From Sandaracinaceae bacterium (lineage in GTDB: Bacteria > Myxococcota_A > Polyangia > Polyangiales > Sandaracinaceae): a DNA stretch of 64,000 nt. Both the position numbers and the translations under genes were made by a program. Below the pieces are notes generated by a model. The model had not been told where the DNA came from. It did no database searches and saw only the letters and a program-made list of their open reading frames with translations. The stretch spans positions 19,606 to 83,605 of the forward strand of contig JAIBCE010000002.1 in the NCBI GenBank assembly GCA_019694315.1. Reading direction: 5' to 3'. Below are positions 24,010 to 33,307 of the stretch, piece by piece. Every line of letters begins with the position of its first letter. Within the stretch, counting starts at the first letter, position 1.

Positions 24010-25659
24010 GTGCACAAGGGACTCGGAGCGGGATGCGTGCTTGGGGCCTGCATGATGGTGAGTGGGCTCTTGGCCCACGTCGCGGCTGGCCAAGACAGAC
24101 AGCGGGTCGAGATCGGGGGCCTTCCGCCTCTCGATCTCCCGACCTCGCTCCTCGATCCACAGCTCGAAGACGTCCTCTCGGCCGTGGACGCCGCCCTCCG
24201 CGACACCGCACCGGCGGGAGGCGACCGTGAGGCGTTGAGGACGTGGCAGGAGCGACGCGCGGCCGCGCTCGAGTCGATCGGTCCTGCCGCGCGGGCCATC
24301 CCGGCAGGGGACTCTCGCCGCCTGGGCCTCCTGGCGATGGGCTTCGTCACCGAAGACACCGTCGCGCGCTCCCCCGACGCCAATGCACGCCACGAGGGCG
24401 TGGTGCAGACGATGATGGCGGTCTGCAGCTCACTGACCGAGCCGGACCTCCAGCCGTGGGTCGCACGGTGTCGCGCGCTGAACGACTACTGGACCGCGAT
24501 CCGACGATGGCGCGCAGGGCCCGTGTGGCCGAGCGAGTGCACCGCATCGCCCGCACGCTCGACCGCGGTGGTCCCCGCCGGCTCCGCGACCCTGGCAGTG
24601 CTCCTGTCGTCATCTGGGACCTCGCTTCGGCCCGAACGGGAAACGCGCGCGCTGCGCGCCTCCGTCCTCGAGGCCGCTCGACGCTGGCTGCCGGAAGTGC
24701 ATGTGCTGGGCATCGACGAGCTGGAGGCGGCGGAGCGCGCGCACGTGGCAGAGCGACGACTCGACGGCAGCGCGTGTCTGTCCGGCGATCTCGTCCGCAC
24801 GCTCGAGCACACGCACGCACGCCTCTGGGTCGCGCACGTCTCGGCCACGTGTCCGGCTCACGGCCACACGGGATCGTGTCGGCTCAGCGTCTCGTTCACG
24901 TCGAGCACGGCGGACGGCGAGCTTCCTCGAGATCGCGCAGTGGATCTCGGCGTCGGCACCGCGAGCATCGACGACTTCGTCGGCGCGACAGCGCGCCTGA
25001 CCGAGGTGCCACCCTCGCCCATTCCACGCACGGGCCACTTCGGTGTCAGGATGTGGCGGCCACCCATGAGTCGGCTCTCGGGCTTCTCGAGCGCCATGGA
25101 CGCCATCGAGATCGTGGGTGTGCTCACGCCGACGCGGGGCGCTCTCCAGTCGTGTCGCGATCTCGACGCGAGCCCAGCTGGGGAGATCGACGCAGCGCTG
25201 GAGCTGGCAGCCGATGGTCATGTGATCGGTGTGACCCTCACGCCAGAGACCCGGGGCGCGCAGCGACGGGCCTGCGTGGAGCGAGTCTTCGGTGCGCTTC
25301 GCTTCCGCGCCAGCCCCGAGACCTCGCGGACCGTGGTCGTGTCGGGGGAGCTCGGTCTCGCCGCCGAGTCCCAGGTCGCGCTCCGTATCTCGGAGCCGTC
25401 TCTTCGCCTCGGCGCAAGAGCCTCGGAGGCGCTCATCGCATGTCACCCTGCCGGAGACGTCGCGGTCGCCACGCTCGACGTGGAACGCGCTGCGGATGGC
25501 TCGCTCACCGCGACGGCCGCAGCCCCCGCAACGCCGCTTGCCGAGTGCGCCGCGCGCGCTCTCGGTTTCGCCGTGAGCCAGTGCGACGCGCCGAGCCGGA
25601 GCCGCGTGACGATCTGCATCGGAGCGCCGTCCGTCCCGAGTCGCCCGACGAGGCCTTGA
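24010..25659 (+). CDS. Secreted protein of unknown function with TonB/AgmX-like end modules
   Basis: A 549-residue protein not recognised as a known family. It starts at GTG 24010 with a signal peptide (GAGCVLGACMMVSGLLAHVAAG). Residues about 25-180 are helical with few markers. From about 375 there are two similar blocks. The first (SCRDLDASPAGEIDAALELA, then VIGVTLTPETRGAQRRACVE and ALRF) follows a pattern frequent in Myxococcota periplasmic proteins, where a conserved Cys-Val-x-x-x-L/F occurs near the end of a TonB-like beta domain. The second (IACHPAGDVAVATLDVERAA ... ECAARALGF) is like it. GC and codon use match neighbours. A 13-bp tandem repeat follows and the gene converges with the next one. 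Confidence 0.5.
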   Translation: MHKGLGAGCVLGACMMVSGLLAHVAAGQDRQRVEIGGLPPLDLPTSLLDPQLEDVLSAVDAALRDTAPAGGDREALRTWQERRAAALESIGPAARAIPAGDSRRLGLLAMGFVTEDTVARSPDANARHEGVVQTMMAVCSSLTEPDLQPWVARCRALNDYWTAIRRWRAGPVWPSECTASPARSTAVVPAGSATLAVLLSSSGTSLRPERETRALRASVLEAARRWLPEVHVLGIDELEAAERAHVAERRLDGSACLSGDLVRTLEHTHARLWVAHVSATCPAHGHTGSCRLSVSFTSSTADGELPRDRAVDLGVGTASIDDFVGATARLTEVPPSPIPRTGHFGVRMWRPPMSRLSGFSSAMDAIEIVGVLTPTRGALQSCRDLDASPAGEIDAALELAADGHVIGVTLTPETRGAQRRACVERVFGALRFRASPETSRTVVVSGELGLAAESQVALRISEPSLRLGARASEALIACHPAGDVAVATLDVERAADGSLTATAAAPATPLAECAARALGFAVSQCDAPSRSRVTICIGAPSVPSRPTRP

Positions 25660-25687
25660 TCTGCGCCACGAGGGCGAGACGCGGCTC

Positions 25688-25862
25688 TCGACTGACGCTC
25701 TCGACTGGCACCCTCGACTGACACTCTCGACTGACACTCTCGACTGACACTCTCGACTGACACTCTCGACTGGCACTCTCGACTGGCACTCTCGACTGGC
25801 ACTCTCGACTAGCACTCTCGACTGGCACCCTCGACTGGCACGCTCGACTGGCACGCTCGAGA
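25688..25862. repeat. 13-bp minisatellite, about 14 copies
   Basis: TCGACTGRCACTC (13 bp) recurs without interruption from 25688, with starts at 25688, 25701, 25714 and then every 13 bp to 25857. It lies between convergent genes (stop at 25659 on plus, stop at 25959 on minus). Copies vary between GACACTC and GGCACTC, and some end CACCC or CACGC. It shares the core CACTCTCG with the 15-bp repeat inside flgJ. No open frame is conserved through it because 13 is not a multiple of three. Confidence 0.95.
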
Positions 25863-25958
25863 CCGAGTGAAGCGAGTGGGCGCGAGCTGGGGCGCGGCAA
25901 TCCTCAGCGACCGAGACGCCCATCTTCCCCCACGACCCTTCGGCGAATGGGTGAGCGC

Positions 25959-27152
25959 TCAGCGGGCGCACGAGAGGGGCTGGACGGCGACCTCGCGCTC
26001 GTTGCGGCTCAGCACGAGGAGGGCGCGCGCACCGGAGGGGTCGACCACGATGCGCCACGCGCCGAGGTGACCGTCGGTCCAGACCGTCGTGGGCTCCGCG
26101 AGCGGTGCGCCGTCGGCGTCCAGGCTCTGCACGCGCAGCGTCCACTCCGGATCTTCGCGGAAGTGCGACGCCTCCCACGCGACGAGCGCGCCGCCATCGG
26201 GGGTGGGCTCGAGCGCGAGGCCATAGAGCGCTCCCTCGGCGGGCGCGTCGCGCGTCGCGCCGCGTGCGCCACCCTCGAGATCGATCGGTCGAAGGCGAAG
26301 AGGAAGGCCTCCCGAGGCGGCCGTCATCCACGTGGCGAGCGCGCCCCTCGCGGTCTCGGCGACGTACACGGGCACACCGTTCTCTTCGAGCGCGTGCTCC
26401 TCGCCGAGCGGTCGACCGCTCGCGTCGAAGCGCTCGAGCCAGCCCTCGTAGATCGCCGTCGCGAAGTCCTCGTGGAGCGTCCAGAGAAGAAACGATCCGT
26501 CCTCGAGACGCGTGCGCCCTCCGAGCGATCGTCCCGCGGAGACGGGCAGCATCACGCGATCGCGCGGTGCCCCGAGCGGGTCGTGGCGCACGAGCCAGAG
26601 CGGCTGCGTCACGTCGCCCGCAGCGAGGAAGCTGATGCCCTCGGCGTCGACGGCGAGCCCGCCGTTCCACGGATCGGCGCCCACGTCGATCGGCTCGGCG
26701 AGCTCCTGCCCTCGCCCGTCGAGGCGCACGAGCACCCAGCGCCGCGCGCGCAGCGTGAGCCCCACGATCTGCCCCGCGCCCGTCGCGAGCTCGAGCGTGG
26801 TCCACGGCACGCTGTCGTGCGCGAGCGACGGGTGCTCGAGGATCGGCCCGAGAGGCGCGCCGTCCATGTCGAGCACACGCGTCCAGTGCGTGATGGCCGA
26901 GCTGCCATCGGTCGCGGTGCGCACGCGGATCCAGCTCGCGAGCACGGCACAGTCGAGCGCCGCCACCGATCCGAGCTGCACGAAGTCGCCTGCCGCGTCG
27001 GTGCGCGCGATGACGCGGGGCGGTCCGCTCGGCGCCCACGCCTCACAGCGCGACACCGGCTCTGGCACGCACGCCCGCTCGACGTCCCGCTCGTGCGCGA
27101 GGTAGCAGCCCGTGAGCGAGATCGCGGCGAGCGCCGTCGCGCGTCGCGTCAC
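25959..27152 (-). CDS. Predicted lipoprotein with beta-propeller-like repeats
   Basis: A 397-residue protein. The start is taken as GTG 27152 because it overlaps the previous gene's stop (GTGA) and gives a signal sequence ending in the lipobox SLTGCYLAH; a longer frame would start inside the neighbour and lack a signal. The body has repeated beta-rich segments with Asp/Gly turns (LDMDGAPLGPILEHPSLAHD, VRLDGRGQELAEPIDVGAD, LERFDASGRPLGEEHALEE, VQSLDADGAPLAEPTTVWTD), as in repeat propellers of the type found in Polyangia. Function unknown. It is transcribed with the beta-helix lipoprotein upstream. Confidence 0.65.
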   Translation of the reverse strand: MTRRATALAAISLTGCYLAHERDVERACVPEPVSRCEAWAPSGPPRVIARTDAAGDFVQLGSVAALDCAVLASWIRVRTATDGSSAITHWTRVLDMDGAPLGPILEHPSLAHDSVPWTTLELATGAGQIVGLTLRARRWVLVRLDGRGQELAEPIDVGADPWNGGLAVDAEGISFLAAGDVTQPLWLVRHDPLGAPRDRVMLPVSAGRSLGGRTRLEDGSFLLWTLHEDFATAIYEGWLERFDASGRPLGEEHALEENGVPVYVAETARGALATWMTAASGGLPLRLRPIDLEGGARGATRDAPAEGALYGLALEPTPDGGALVAWEASHFREDPEWTLRVQSLDADGAPLAEPTTVWTDGHLGAWRIVVDPSGARALLVLSRNEREVAVQPLSCAR

Positions 27153-28195
27153 GGGATCATCTCGTTGCCCGTCGTCATCGCCGCCTCGACGTTGTACGGG
27201 CGCACGGGACCGACGAACGTGTTGTCGCGGATCTCTCCGCCGGTCCCACCCACCCACTCGATGTGCCACTCCCAGCTCGTGCCATCGATGTAGTTGTGGA
27301 TCACGCGGTGATCGGTCGCAGGGTTCAGGTGCAGCTCGTCCCACACGCTGCCCGCGCCCTGCCCCGAGAAGTGGTTGCCCTCGGCGGTCGCGCGATCACA
27401 TCCGCCCCGGAACGAGAAGCCCGAGTAGCCCGCCTCGGGCGCGTCCGCGAAGAGGAACACGTTCCCGCGCACGGTCGTGTCCGCGCAGGACTCTCCGTAG
27501 AAGAGGCCCCACGTCCGGAGCTCCGTCGGCACGGGCACGAGCGTGTCGGGCTCCGAGCCGAGCACACACTCGGTGACGAGACCGCGGGCGGCTCGGAGCT
27601 CGATGGCTCGGAGCGCAAGGCCCCTCACCGTCACGTCGGGCGCATCGATGCGCAGCGAGATCCCCCGCAGCTCCACCTCGGGACCGGGGATGCTCGAGAG
27701 GGGAACGTGCGCCTCGCCCGTGGGCAAGCCGCCGAACGTCGCTGGGTTGGTGTCCCCATGACGGCTCGTCTGCGTGGTCCCGTCGAGCACCGCGCCGGCA
27801 CACGTGATGGGGAGCTTCTCGAGGTCGCCTCCGATCCGCCACACGCGGCGCCCCCCCGCGAGGGTGACGAGACCAGCGTCCGTGTCGGGGATGTCGAACC
27901 CGATCGTGGTGGGACCGAGCATCGCGCAGTGTTCGTTGAGATACCCCAGCACCACGCGCAGTGAGCCCGGACCATCGGGCAGCGTGTTGAGCACGACGAG
28001 CGGATCGGAGGGGACGGAGACGTCTGCGTTGGCGTCGCGGGAGGAGCGCGCATCGGGCGGGGGGCCGCCGGCGTCGCGCGGCCGCAGGTAGTTCACGCGA
28101 CCGCAGCCCGCAGACACGGCCAAGACACAGGCTCCCGCACCGCACAGCACACGCCAGAAGCTTCGGGCTGGCCACGAGAAGCACGATGGCTCCAT
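27149..28195 (-). CDS. Lipoprotein with a right-handed parallel beta-helix (pectate-lyase-like)
   Basis: A 348-residue predicted lipoprotein. ATG 28195 has AAGGAG 7 nt upstream and yields a signal sequence ending VSAGCGRV; an in-frame ATG further up is not needed. After an Asp/Pro stalk, the sequence has the start of a parallel beta-helix domain with short repeats (RVWRIGGDLEKLPITCAGAV, IDAPDVTVRGLALRAIELRA, TTVRGNVFLFADA, DRATAEGNHFSGQG, IRDNTFVGPV), as in pectate lyases and their lipoprotein relatives. Metal or substrate residues are not identified. It overlaps the downstream gene by 4 bp, so the two are translationally coupled. Confidence 0.65.
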   Translation of the reverse strand: MEPSCFSWPARSFWRVLCGAGACVLAVSAGCGRVNYLRPRDAGGPPPDARSSRDANADVSVPSDPLVVLNTLPDGPGSLRVVLGYLNEHCAMLGPTTIGFDIPDTDAGLVTLAGGRRVWRIGGDLEKLPITCAGAVLDGTTQTSRHGDTNPATFGGLPTGEAHVPLSSIPGPEVELRGISLRIDAPDVTVRGLALRAIELRAARGLVTECVLGSEPDTLVPVPTELRTWGLFYGESCADTTVRGNVFLFADAPEAGYSGFSFRGGCDRATAEGNHFSGQGAGSVWDELHLNPATDHRVIHNYIDGTSWEWHIEWVGGTGGEIRDNTFVGPVRPYNVEAAMTTGNEMIP

Positions 28196-28375
28196 CTCGA
28201 TCTCCTTGGGCGTCGGCCGCGATGGTAGGCCACGGAGTGCCTCGTCGTCTCGCACCCGCTCGCGCCACGCAGGTGCATCCGTGTCCGACCGCGATCGCCA
28301 CGATCCTGCGCATCAGCGCACCACGCTGCGAGAGCGAGCGCGCACACCTCACCTCGGCGCTAAGCTCGCGACCGC

Positions 28376-31300
28376 ATGACGACCTCCGAAGTCCGCTCCG
28401 ACTACGTCGCTGGTGCCTTCCTCGAGCCGCACGGCGAGCCGCTCGTCTCCGTGAACCCCGCGAAAGACGGCGCGATCGTGGTCTCGGCGCGCTGGTCCCC
28501 CTCGCGCGTCGATCAGGCCGTGGCTGCGGCCAAGGCCGCGCAGCCCGCGTGGTCACGCCTCTCGCTCGACGAGCGGTGGCAGCACCTCGTGCGCTTCCGC
28601 GCCGCGATCGAGGCGAAGAAGGAGTACCTCGCGGACGCGATCGTCCAGGAGATCGGCAAGATCCGCAGCGAGGCGCGCGTCGAGATCCAGACGCTCATCG
28701 GTCGCTTCGATCTCGTGCTCGGCGCCGTGAAGAACGACCTCAAGGACGGCCAGCTCCCGGGCTTCCCCAACGAGGCCCTGCGCTGGCATCCCCACGGCGT
28801 CGTCGCGGTGATCGGGCCCTTCAACTTCCCGCTCCACCTCTGCCACGCGCACGTCATCCCCGCGCTGCTCCTCGGCAACACCGTGGTGATGAAGCCGAGC
28901 GAGGTCGCGCCGCTCTGTGGCATCCGCTACGCGGAGGTCGCGCACGAGGCGGGCCTTCCGGCGGGCGTGCTCAACGTCCTCCACGGCAGGGCGCAGACGG
29001 GCTCGGCGATCGTCCAGCACCCGGACGTGCACGCGCTCGCGTTCACCGGCAGCTGGCCCGTGGGCCGACGCATCAGCGAGGCCGTGCTCGATCGCCCCGA
29101 GATGCTCGTGGCCCTCGAGATGGGCGGCAAGAACACCGCGATCGTGTGTGAAGACGCCGACGTTCGTCAGGCCGCGCACGAGCTGATCGTCGGCAGCTAC
29201 CTCACCACGGGCCAGCGCTGCACGTGCACCGATCGCGTGCTCGTGCACAGTGCGCGCGCCAAGGACCTCATCGACGCGCTGATCCCGCTCGTGAGGTCGC
29301 TGCGCTTCGGCGATCCGGACGACGCGAGCGCCTTCGCCGGTCCGCTCGCGACCGAGGCCGGTCGCACCAAGCTCGAGCGCGCGATGGCCACGTGCGAGGC
29401 CGGCGGCGCCGACGTGCCGGTCGAAGGCACGCGCCTGCCCGGAGGCTTCTTCCGCACGGCGTCGTTCCACGTGCTTCCTCGCAACGTGCACACGCTGCCC
29501 GGCTACACCGACGTCGAGCTCTTCGGACCCGACCTCGGCATCGAGATCGTCGAGGACGACGACGAGGCGATCGCCGCGATCAACGCGTCACCCTATGGCT
29601 TCGCGAACAGCGTCTTCACGCCGAGCGACGGACGCTTCGATCGCTACTACCGCGAGACGCGCGTAGGCATCCTCAACCGCAACCGCTCCACGAACCAGGC
29701 CTCGCCGCGCCTTCCCTTCGGCGGCACCGGACGCAGCGGCAACTTCCGCCCCGCGGGCAGCTTCGCGTCGCGCAACCTCGCGATCCCCGTGGCCGTGCAG
29801 TCGAACGCGCCCTACGCCCTGCCCGTGCTCCCTGCGCTGCGTGCACACCTGCCCGCGCCCGATCTCGATCGCCTCGAGGCCGCGCACGCCGCCGAAGAGG
29901 CGTGCGAGGCCGCGCGCAACGTGATCGACACGCCGCGCCCCGAGGGCCCGCACAAGCCCGCACCCAAGGCCGGCATCCGCCTGCCGCAGTCCGCCGCGAT
30001 GGTGGAGCGCTTCGCGGCCGCCGATCGCACGGTGCGCGAGAAGAAGCTGCCTGTCTTCGATCACCTGCGCAGCCGCGGCGGCTGGTACGTGTCGATCGAC
30101 GACGAGCCGCTCTCGGTGCTCGACGCGATGAGCCAGACCGCGACGATGCCCTTCGGCTTCAACGACGACGCGCTCGTGAAGGCCTACGCAGAGGGCGCCT
30201 TCGGCGACACCATCCTCCGCGCACACCCGATCACGCACGGCACCGGCAAGCACGTGGCCGATCAGTACGCCGAGGCGCTGCGCGCGCTCGTGCCGGGCCT
30301 GCCCACGGTGTGCTTCACCGCGTGCGGCGCCGAAGCGAACGAGAAGGCGTACGCGCTCTGTCGCCTACAGAAGCCCGAGGCGACGAAGCTCCTGGCCTTC
30401 GACGGCAGCTTCCACGGGCGCACGCTGCTCTCTCTCTACGCGAGCCACTCACCGAGCAAGCGCGTGCCCTTCGAGATCGCGGGCTACGAGGTCACCTTCG
30501 CGCCCTACCCCACGTGGACGAGCCCCGATCCGATCGGCCCGAGCGATCCGGAGGGCTGGCGTGAGCTGCTCGGTGCAGGAGACGTCGAGGGCTTCCGCGC
30601 GAAGTTCGCCGAGCACGACGACGCGCTCATCCGCGCAGAAGCGAAGTCGCTCCTCTTCGTCGCCGACGCGCTCCTGGGGACGCCTCGCGGCGGGGCCCAA
30701 GGCGCGGGAGACAGAGCGACCGCGTATTTCGCGGTCGTGATCGAGCCGATGCAGAGCGAAGGTGGCGATCGCTATGCGACGCCGCGCTTCCACCGCGGCC
30801 TGCGCCTTCTCACGCGCGCGCTCCACGTCTCGCTGATCATGGACGAGGTGCAGGCAGGCTTCGGCCTCGGCGGGCCCGTCACCGACGGCGATCACGGAGG
30901 CTTCGCGTGGCATCGCTCGTTCGGTCTCGTCGACCGACACGGAGAGAGCGACACGCCCGACTGCGTGCTCTTCGCCAAGCGCGCGCAGGTGGGTGTGGTG
31001 ATGAGCCGCTACGCGGACCCCGAGCCCACGCAGGCCTTCGCGGCCTCGCTCGTGCGCGGACGCCTGCACGCCTCGCTCCTCGCGGAGAGCAACGACGCGC
31101 AGCGCATCGAGGCGATCGTGAAGACCGAGCTGCCGACGCTCTCGCAGCGCTGGTCGCACCTGATCTCGAACCCGCGCGCGCGCGGCTACGCGCTCGCCTT
31201 CGAGCTGCCCACGCCCACGCACCTCGCGCAGTACCTCGCGGGCCGCTTCTCGCGCGGCGCGATCGTGTTCGCCGCCGGCGATCGCACGGTGCGCTATCGC

Positions 31301-33307
31301 CTCCAGGCGCGCATGACGGAGCGGGATCTCCGCTTCCTCTTCGCGACGATCCACCAGAGCCTCGCGTGGCTCGAGGCGCACGGCTGGGCACACGGGACCG
31401 GAACGCCCGCGCCCGAGTGGGACGAGACGCCGATGCCCTCGGTCACTGCCTCGCACGGCGCACCCAAGTGCGAGATCGATCCCTCACGCGTCGTGATCCG
31501 CCGCGCGCAGCGCGACGAGAAGGCGAAGATCCTCCCGCAGATCCTCGCGCTCGAGGCCCGCGTGTACGAGCCCGCGCGTCGCGATCCCGAGGCGCGCCTC
31601 GCGATGGGCTTCACGCACGAGGGCGGCGTGGGCATCGTCGCGTTCGAGCGCGACGAGCACGGCGTCGAGCACCTCATCGGCTCGGCGATCGCGTGCCCGC
31701 TCGAAGAGGTGAGCGAGATGCAGGGCCCCGATCGCGATCCGCACCGCGGACACGGCGACTCGGCCTACACGGTCGCGCTCACGATCGACCCGCGCGCGAG
31801 CGGCCTGCGCCTGCGCGGCCTCGGTCTCGGCACACGCTTGAAGGAAGCGCTGCTCAAGGAGACGCGTGAGGAGAAGAAGGCCGACGGCTCTCCGCGCTAC
31901 CGCTGGATGGTGGGCCGCAACCGCGTGGGCCTCGCCGACGCGATGAGCCGCATCAACGATCGCTTCGGCGCCTTCACGGTCTTCCGCCTCGACAAGCAGT
32001 ACGAGGAGGGCGTGGGCGTCGCGCGCTACTACCGGCAGCCCCTGCGCGGCGTTTTTCCCGCGCCTCCGGCGCTCGAGACGGGGGGAGTCGGCAACTCCCC
32101 CACGGCGCTCCCGGCAGGAGCGCCTGACGGCGCGGGCCCCCCTGCTCGTACGCTCGTCGAACTCGCTCCCTCGCCCCTCCCGGGGTCTGCTTCGCAGCCC
32201 CCGCCGGGAGGCGCCCCGGACGCTTCGCCCCACCCCACGAGCACGCTCGATGTTGGCTCGAGCGTCGTGTCTCCGTTCGCCACGCCGCCCGCCTCGCTCG
32301 TGGAGGCCGCCGAGACGGGCGCGCTCGCGGGCCCTGCGGTGAACAAGCTCACGCTCGTGAATTACCTGACGCCTGCGGTCGTTCGCGCGACCGAGCACGT
32401 GGCCGCGATCGTGCCCGATCTGCCGCACGTCTTCTTCACGTCGGGCCGCGACGAGACCTTCGACAAGTCGCTCCGCATGCTGCGCTGGCACCGCAAGGAG
32501 GGTCAGATCGCGATCGGCCTCGAGGGCGGCTACGTGGGTCACACGACCGCCGCGGCGCGCTCGCTCTCCGATCCGCGCACGCACCGCCAGGGCCCTCCGC
32601 ACTTCGCGTTCCCGCGCGTGCCGCACCCTGCGCTCGTGGGCGTCTCCGCCACGATCGAGGCGCTCCGCAGCACGATCGCATCCGCGGGTGGTCCCTCGAA
32701 GGTGCTCGGTCTCTACGTCGAGATGATCGGCGAGCGCAGCGGCCTCGTGATCGAGCCTGCGTTCCTCGCGGCGCTGAACGCGCTGCGCGGGGAGACGAAG
32801 ATCCCCATCGTGCTCGTCGAGACGGCGAGCGCGTACTTCAAGAGCGGCAGGGGTGCCTTCGCGAGCTCGGCGTTCACGCGCGCCGGCTCGCTCGAAGGCG
32901 GAGGCAGCTTCGTGCCGGACATCCTCACGTGGTTCACGGGCGGCCAGCACGGCTACGTGCACGTGAGCGCGCCCTACTTCGTGCCCACGCCGCTCACGTT
33001 CGTCTCCACGTGGGACGGCGACGAGCTCTCGATGATCCAGGCGCAGCACCAGCTCCGCGCCGCGCGGAAGCTGGACGTCGCCTCGCTCGCAGCGATTCTG
33101 GACGAGGCCCTGATCCCCTTGTCCCACAAGGGTTTCACGCTGCGAGGCCAGGGCCTCTACCGTGTGATCGACGCCGGCGATCGCGCCGAGGCGCTGGTCG
33201 CCGAGCTCGCAGGCAGGGGCCTGCACACGCTCGCCTACCCGAACGGCTGCGTGCCCATCACGCCCGCGCTCGACCAGGTCGAGCAAGTGATCGCGAAGCT
33301 CGGCTGA
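28376..33307 (+). CDS. Giant fusion: aldehyde dehydrogenase-aminotransferase-GNAT-pseudo-aminotransferase
   Basis: A single 1643-residue open frame with four enzyme-like parts. Residues about 1-480 are an NAD(P)-dependent aldehyde dehydrogenase close to AstD: IGPFNFPLHLCHAHVIPALL, FTGSWPVGRRI, EMGGKNTAIV, the catalytic Cys in TTGQRCTCTDRV and LPFGGTGRSGNFRPAGS. Residues about 540-1015 are a class III aminotransferase with FTACGAEANEKAY, FDGSFHGRTLLSLYASH, MDEVQAGFGLGG and the PLP lysine in VLFAKRAQVGVVMS; this and NPRARGYALAFELP resemble L-lysine 6-aminotransferase. Residues about 1035-1220 are a GNAT acyltransferase (LRGLGLGTRLKEALL is the acetyl-CoA loop). After a Pro/Gly linker, residues about 1321-1643 are a second aminotransferase-like domain in which the PLP lysine position reads TWFTGG. 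Inference: oxidation of an omega-amino acid such as lysine (transamination to the semialdehyde, then oxidation), with a coupled acylation. No frameshift or internal stop was seen. Confidence 0.8.
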   Translation: MTTSEVRSDYVAGAFLEPHGEPLVSVNPAKDGAIVVSARWSPSRVDQAVAAAKAAQPAWSRLSLDERWQHLVRFRAAIEAKKEYLADAIVQEIGKIRSEARVEIQTLIGRFDLVLGAVKNDLKDGQLPGFPNEALRWHPHGVVAVIGPFNFPLHLCHAHVIPALLLGNTVVMKPSEVAPLCGIRYAEVAHEAGLPAGVLNVLHGRAQTGSAIVQHPDVHALAFTGSWPVGRRISEAVLDRPEMLVALEMGGKNTAIVCEDADVRQAAHELIVGSYLTTGQRCTCTDRVLVHSARAKDLIDALIPLVRSLRFGDPDDASAFAGPLATEAGRTKLERAMATCEAGGADVPVEGTRLPGGFFRTASFHVLPRNVHTLPGYTDVELFGPDLGIEIVEDDDEAIAAINASPYGFANSVFTPSDGRFDRYYRETRVGILNRNRSTNQASPRLPFGGTGRSGNFRPAGSFASRNLAIPVAVQSNAPYALPVLPALRAHLPAPDLDRLEAAHAAEEACEAARNVIDTPRPEGPHKPAPKAGIRLPQSAAMVERFAAADRTVREKKLPVFDHLRSRGGWYVSIDDEPLSVLDAMSQTATMPFGFNDDALVKAYAEGAFGDTILRAHPITHGTGKHVADQYAEALRALVPGLPTVCFTACGAEANEKAYALCRLQKPEATKLLAFDGSFHGRTLLSLYASHSPSKRVPFEIAGYEVTFAPYPTWTSPDPIGPSDPEGWRELLGAGDVEGFRAKFAEHDDALIRAEAKSLLFVADALLGTPRGGAQGAGDRATAYFAVVIEPMQSEGGDRYATPRFHRGLRLLTRALHVSLIMDEVQAGFGLGGPVTDGDHGGFAWHRSFGLVDRHGESDTPDCVLFAKRAQVGVVMSRYADPEPTQAFAASLVRGRLHASLLAESNDAQRIEAIVKTELPTLSQRWSHLISNPRARGYALAFELPTPTHLAQYLAGRFSRGAIVFAAGDRTVRYRLQARMTERDLRFLFATIHQSLAWLEAHGWAHGTGTPAPEWDETPMPSVTASHGAPKCEIDPSRVVIRRAQRDEKAKILPQILALEARVYEPARRDPEARLAMGFTHEGGVGIVAFERDEHGVEHLIGSAIACPLEEVSEMQGPDRDPHRGHGDSAYTVALTIDPRASGLRLRGLGLGTRLKEALLKETREEKKADGSPRYRWMVGRNRVGLADAMSRINDRFGAFTVFRLDKQYEEGVGVARYYRQPLRGVFPAPPALETGGVGNSPTALPAGAPDGAGPPARTLVELAPSPLPGSASQPPPGGAPDASPHPTSTLDVGSSVVSPFATPPASLVEAAETGALAGPAVNKLTLVNYLTPAVVRATEHVAAIVPDLPHVFFTSGRDETFDKSLRMLRWHRKEGQIAIGLEGGYVGHTTAAARSLSDPRTHRQGPPHFAFPRVPHPALVGVSATIEALRSTIASAGGPSKVLGLYVEMIGERSGLVIEPAFLAALNALRGETKIPIVLVETASAYFKSGRGAFASSAFTRAGSLEGGGSFVPDILTWFTGGQHGYVHVSAPYFVPTPLTFVSTWDGDELSMIQAQHQLRAARKLDVASLAAILDEALIPLSHKGFTLRGQGLYRVIDAGDRAEALVAELAGRGLHTLAYPNGCVPITPALDQVEQVIAKLG
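32081..32211 (+). other. Hairpin-rich linker region inside the giant gene
   Basis: The stretch that encodes the Pro/Gly linker between the GNAT and last domain contains two strong palindromes. GGGGGAGT/ACTCCCCC pair over 8 bp with a 5-nt loop (32081-32101). CCTCCCGG/CCGGGAGG (32176-32211) enclose a further CTGC-TTC-GCAG stem. Nothing comparable is seen in the domain-coding parts of the gene. Confidence 0.6.

Noticed and set aside
31479..32040. AstA-type arginine succinyltransferase for the GNAT part of the giant protein
   Set aside because: Sequence outside the acetyl-CoA loop does not resemble AstA. The AstD-like neighbour alone does not justify naming the substrate.
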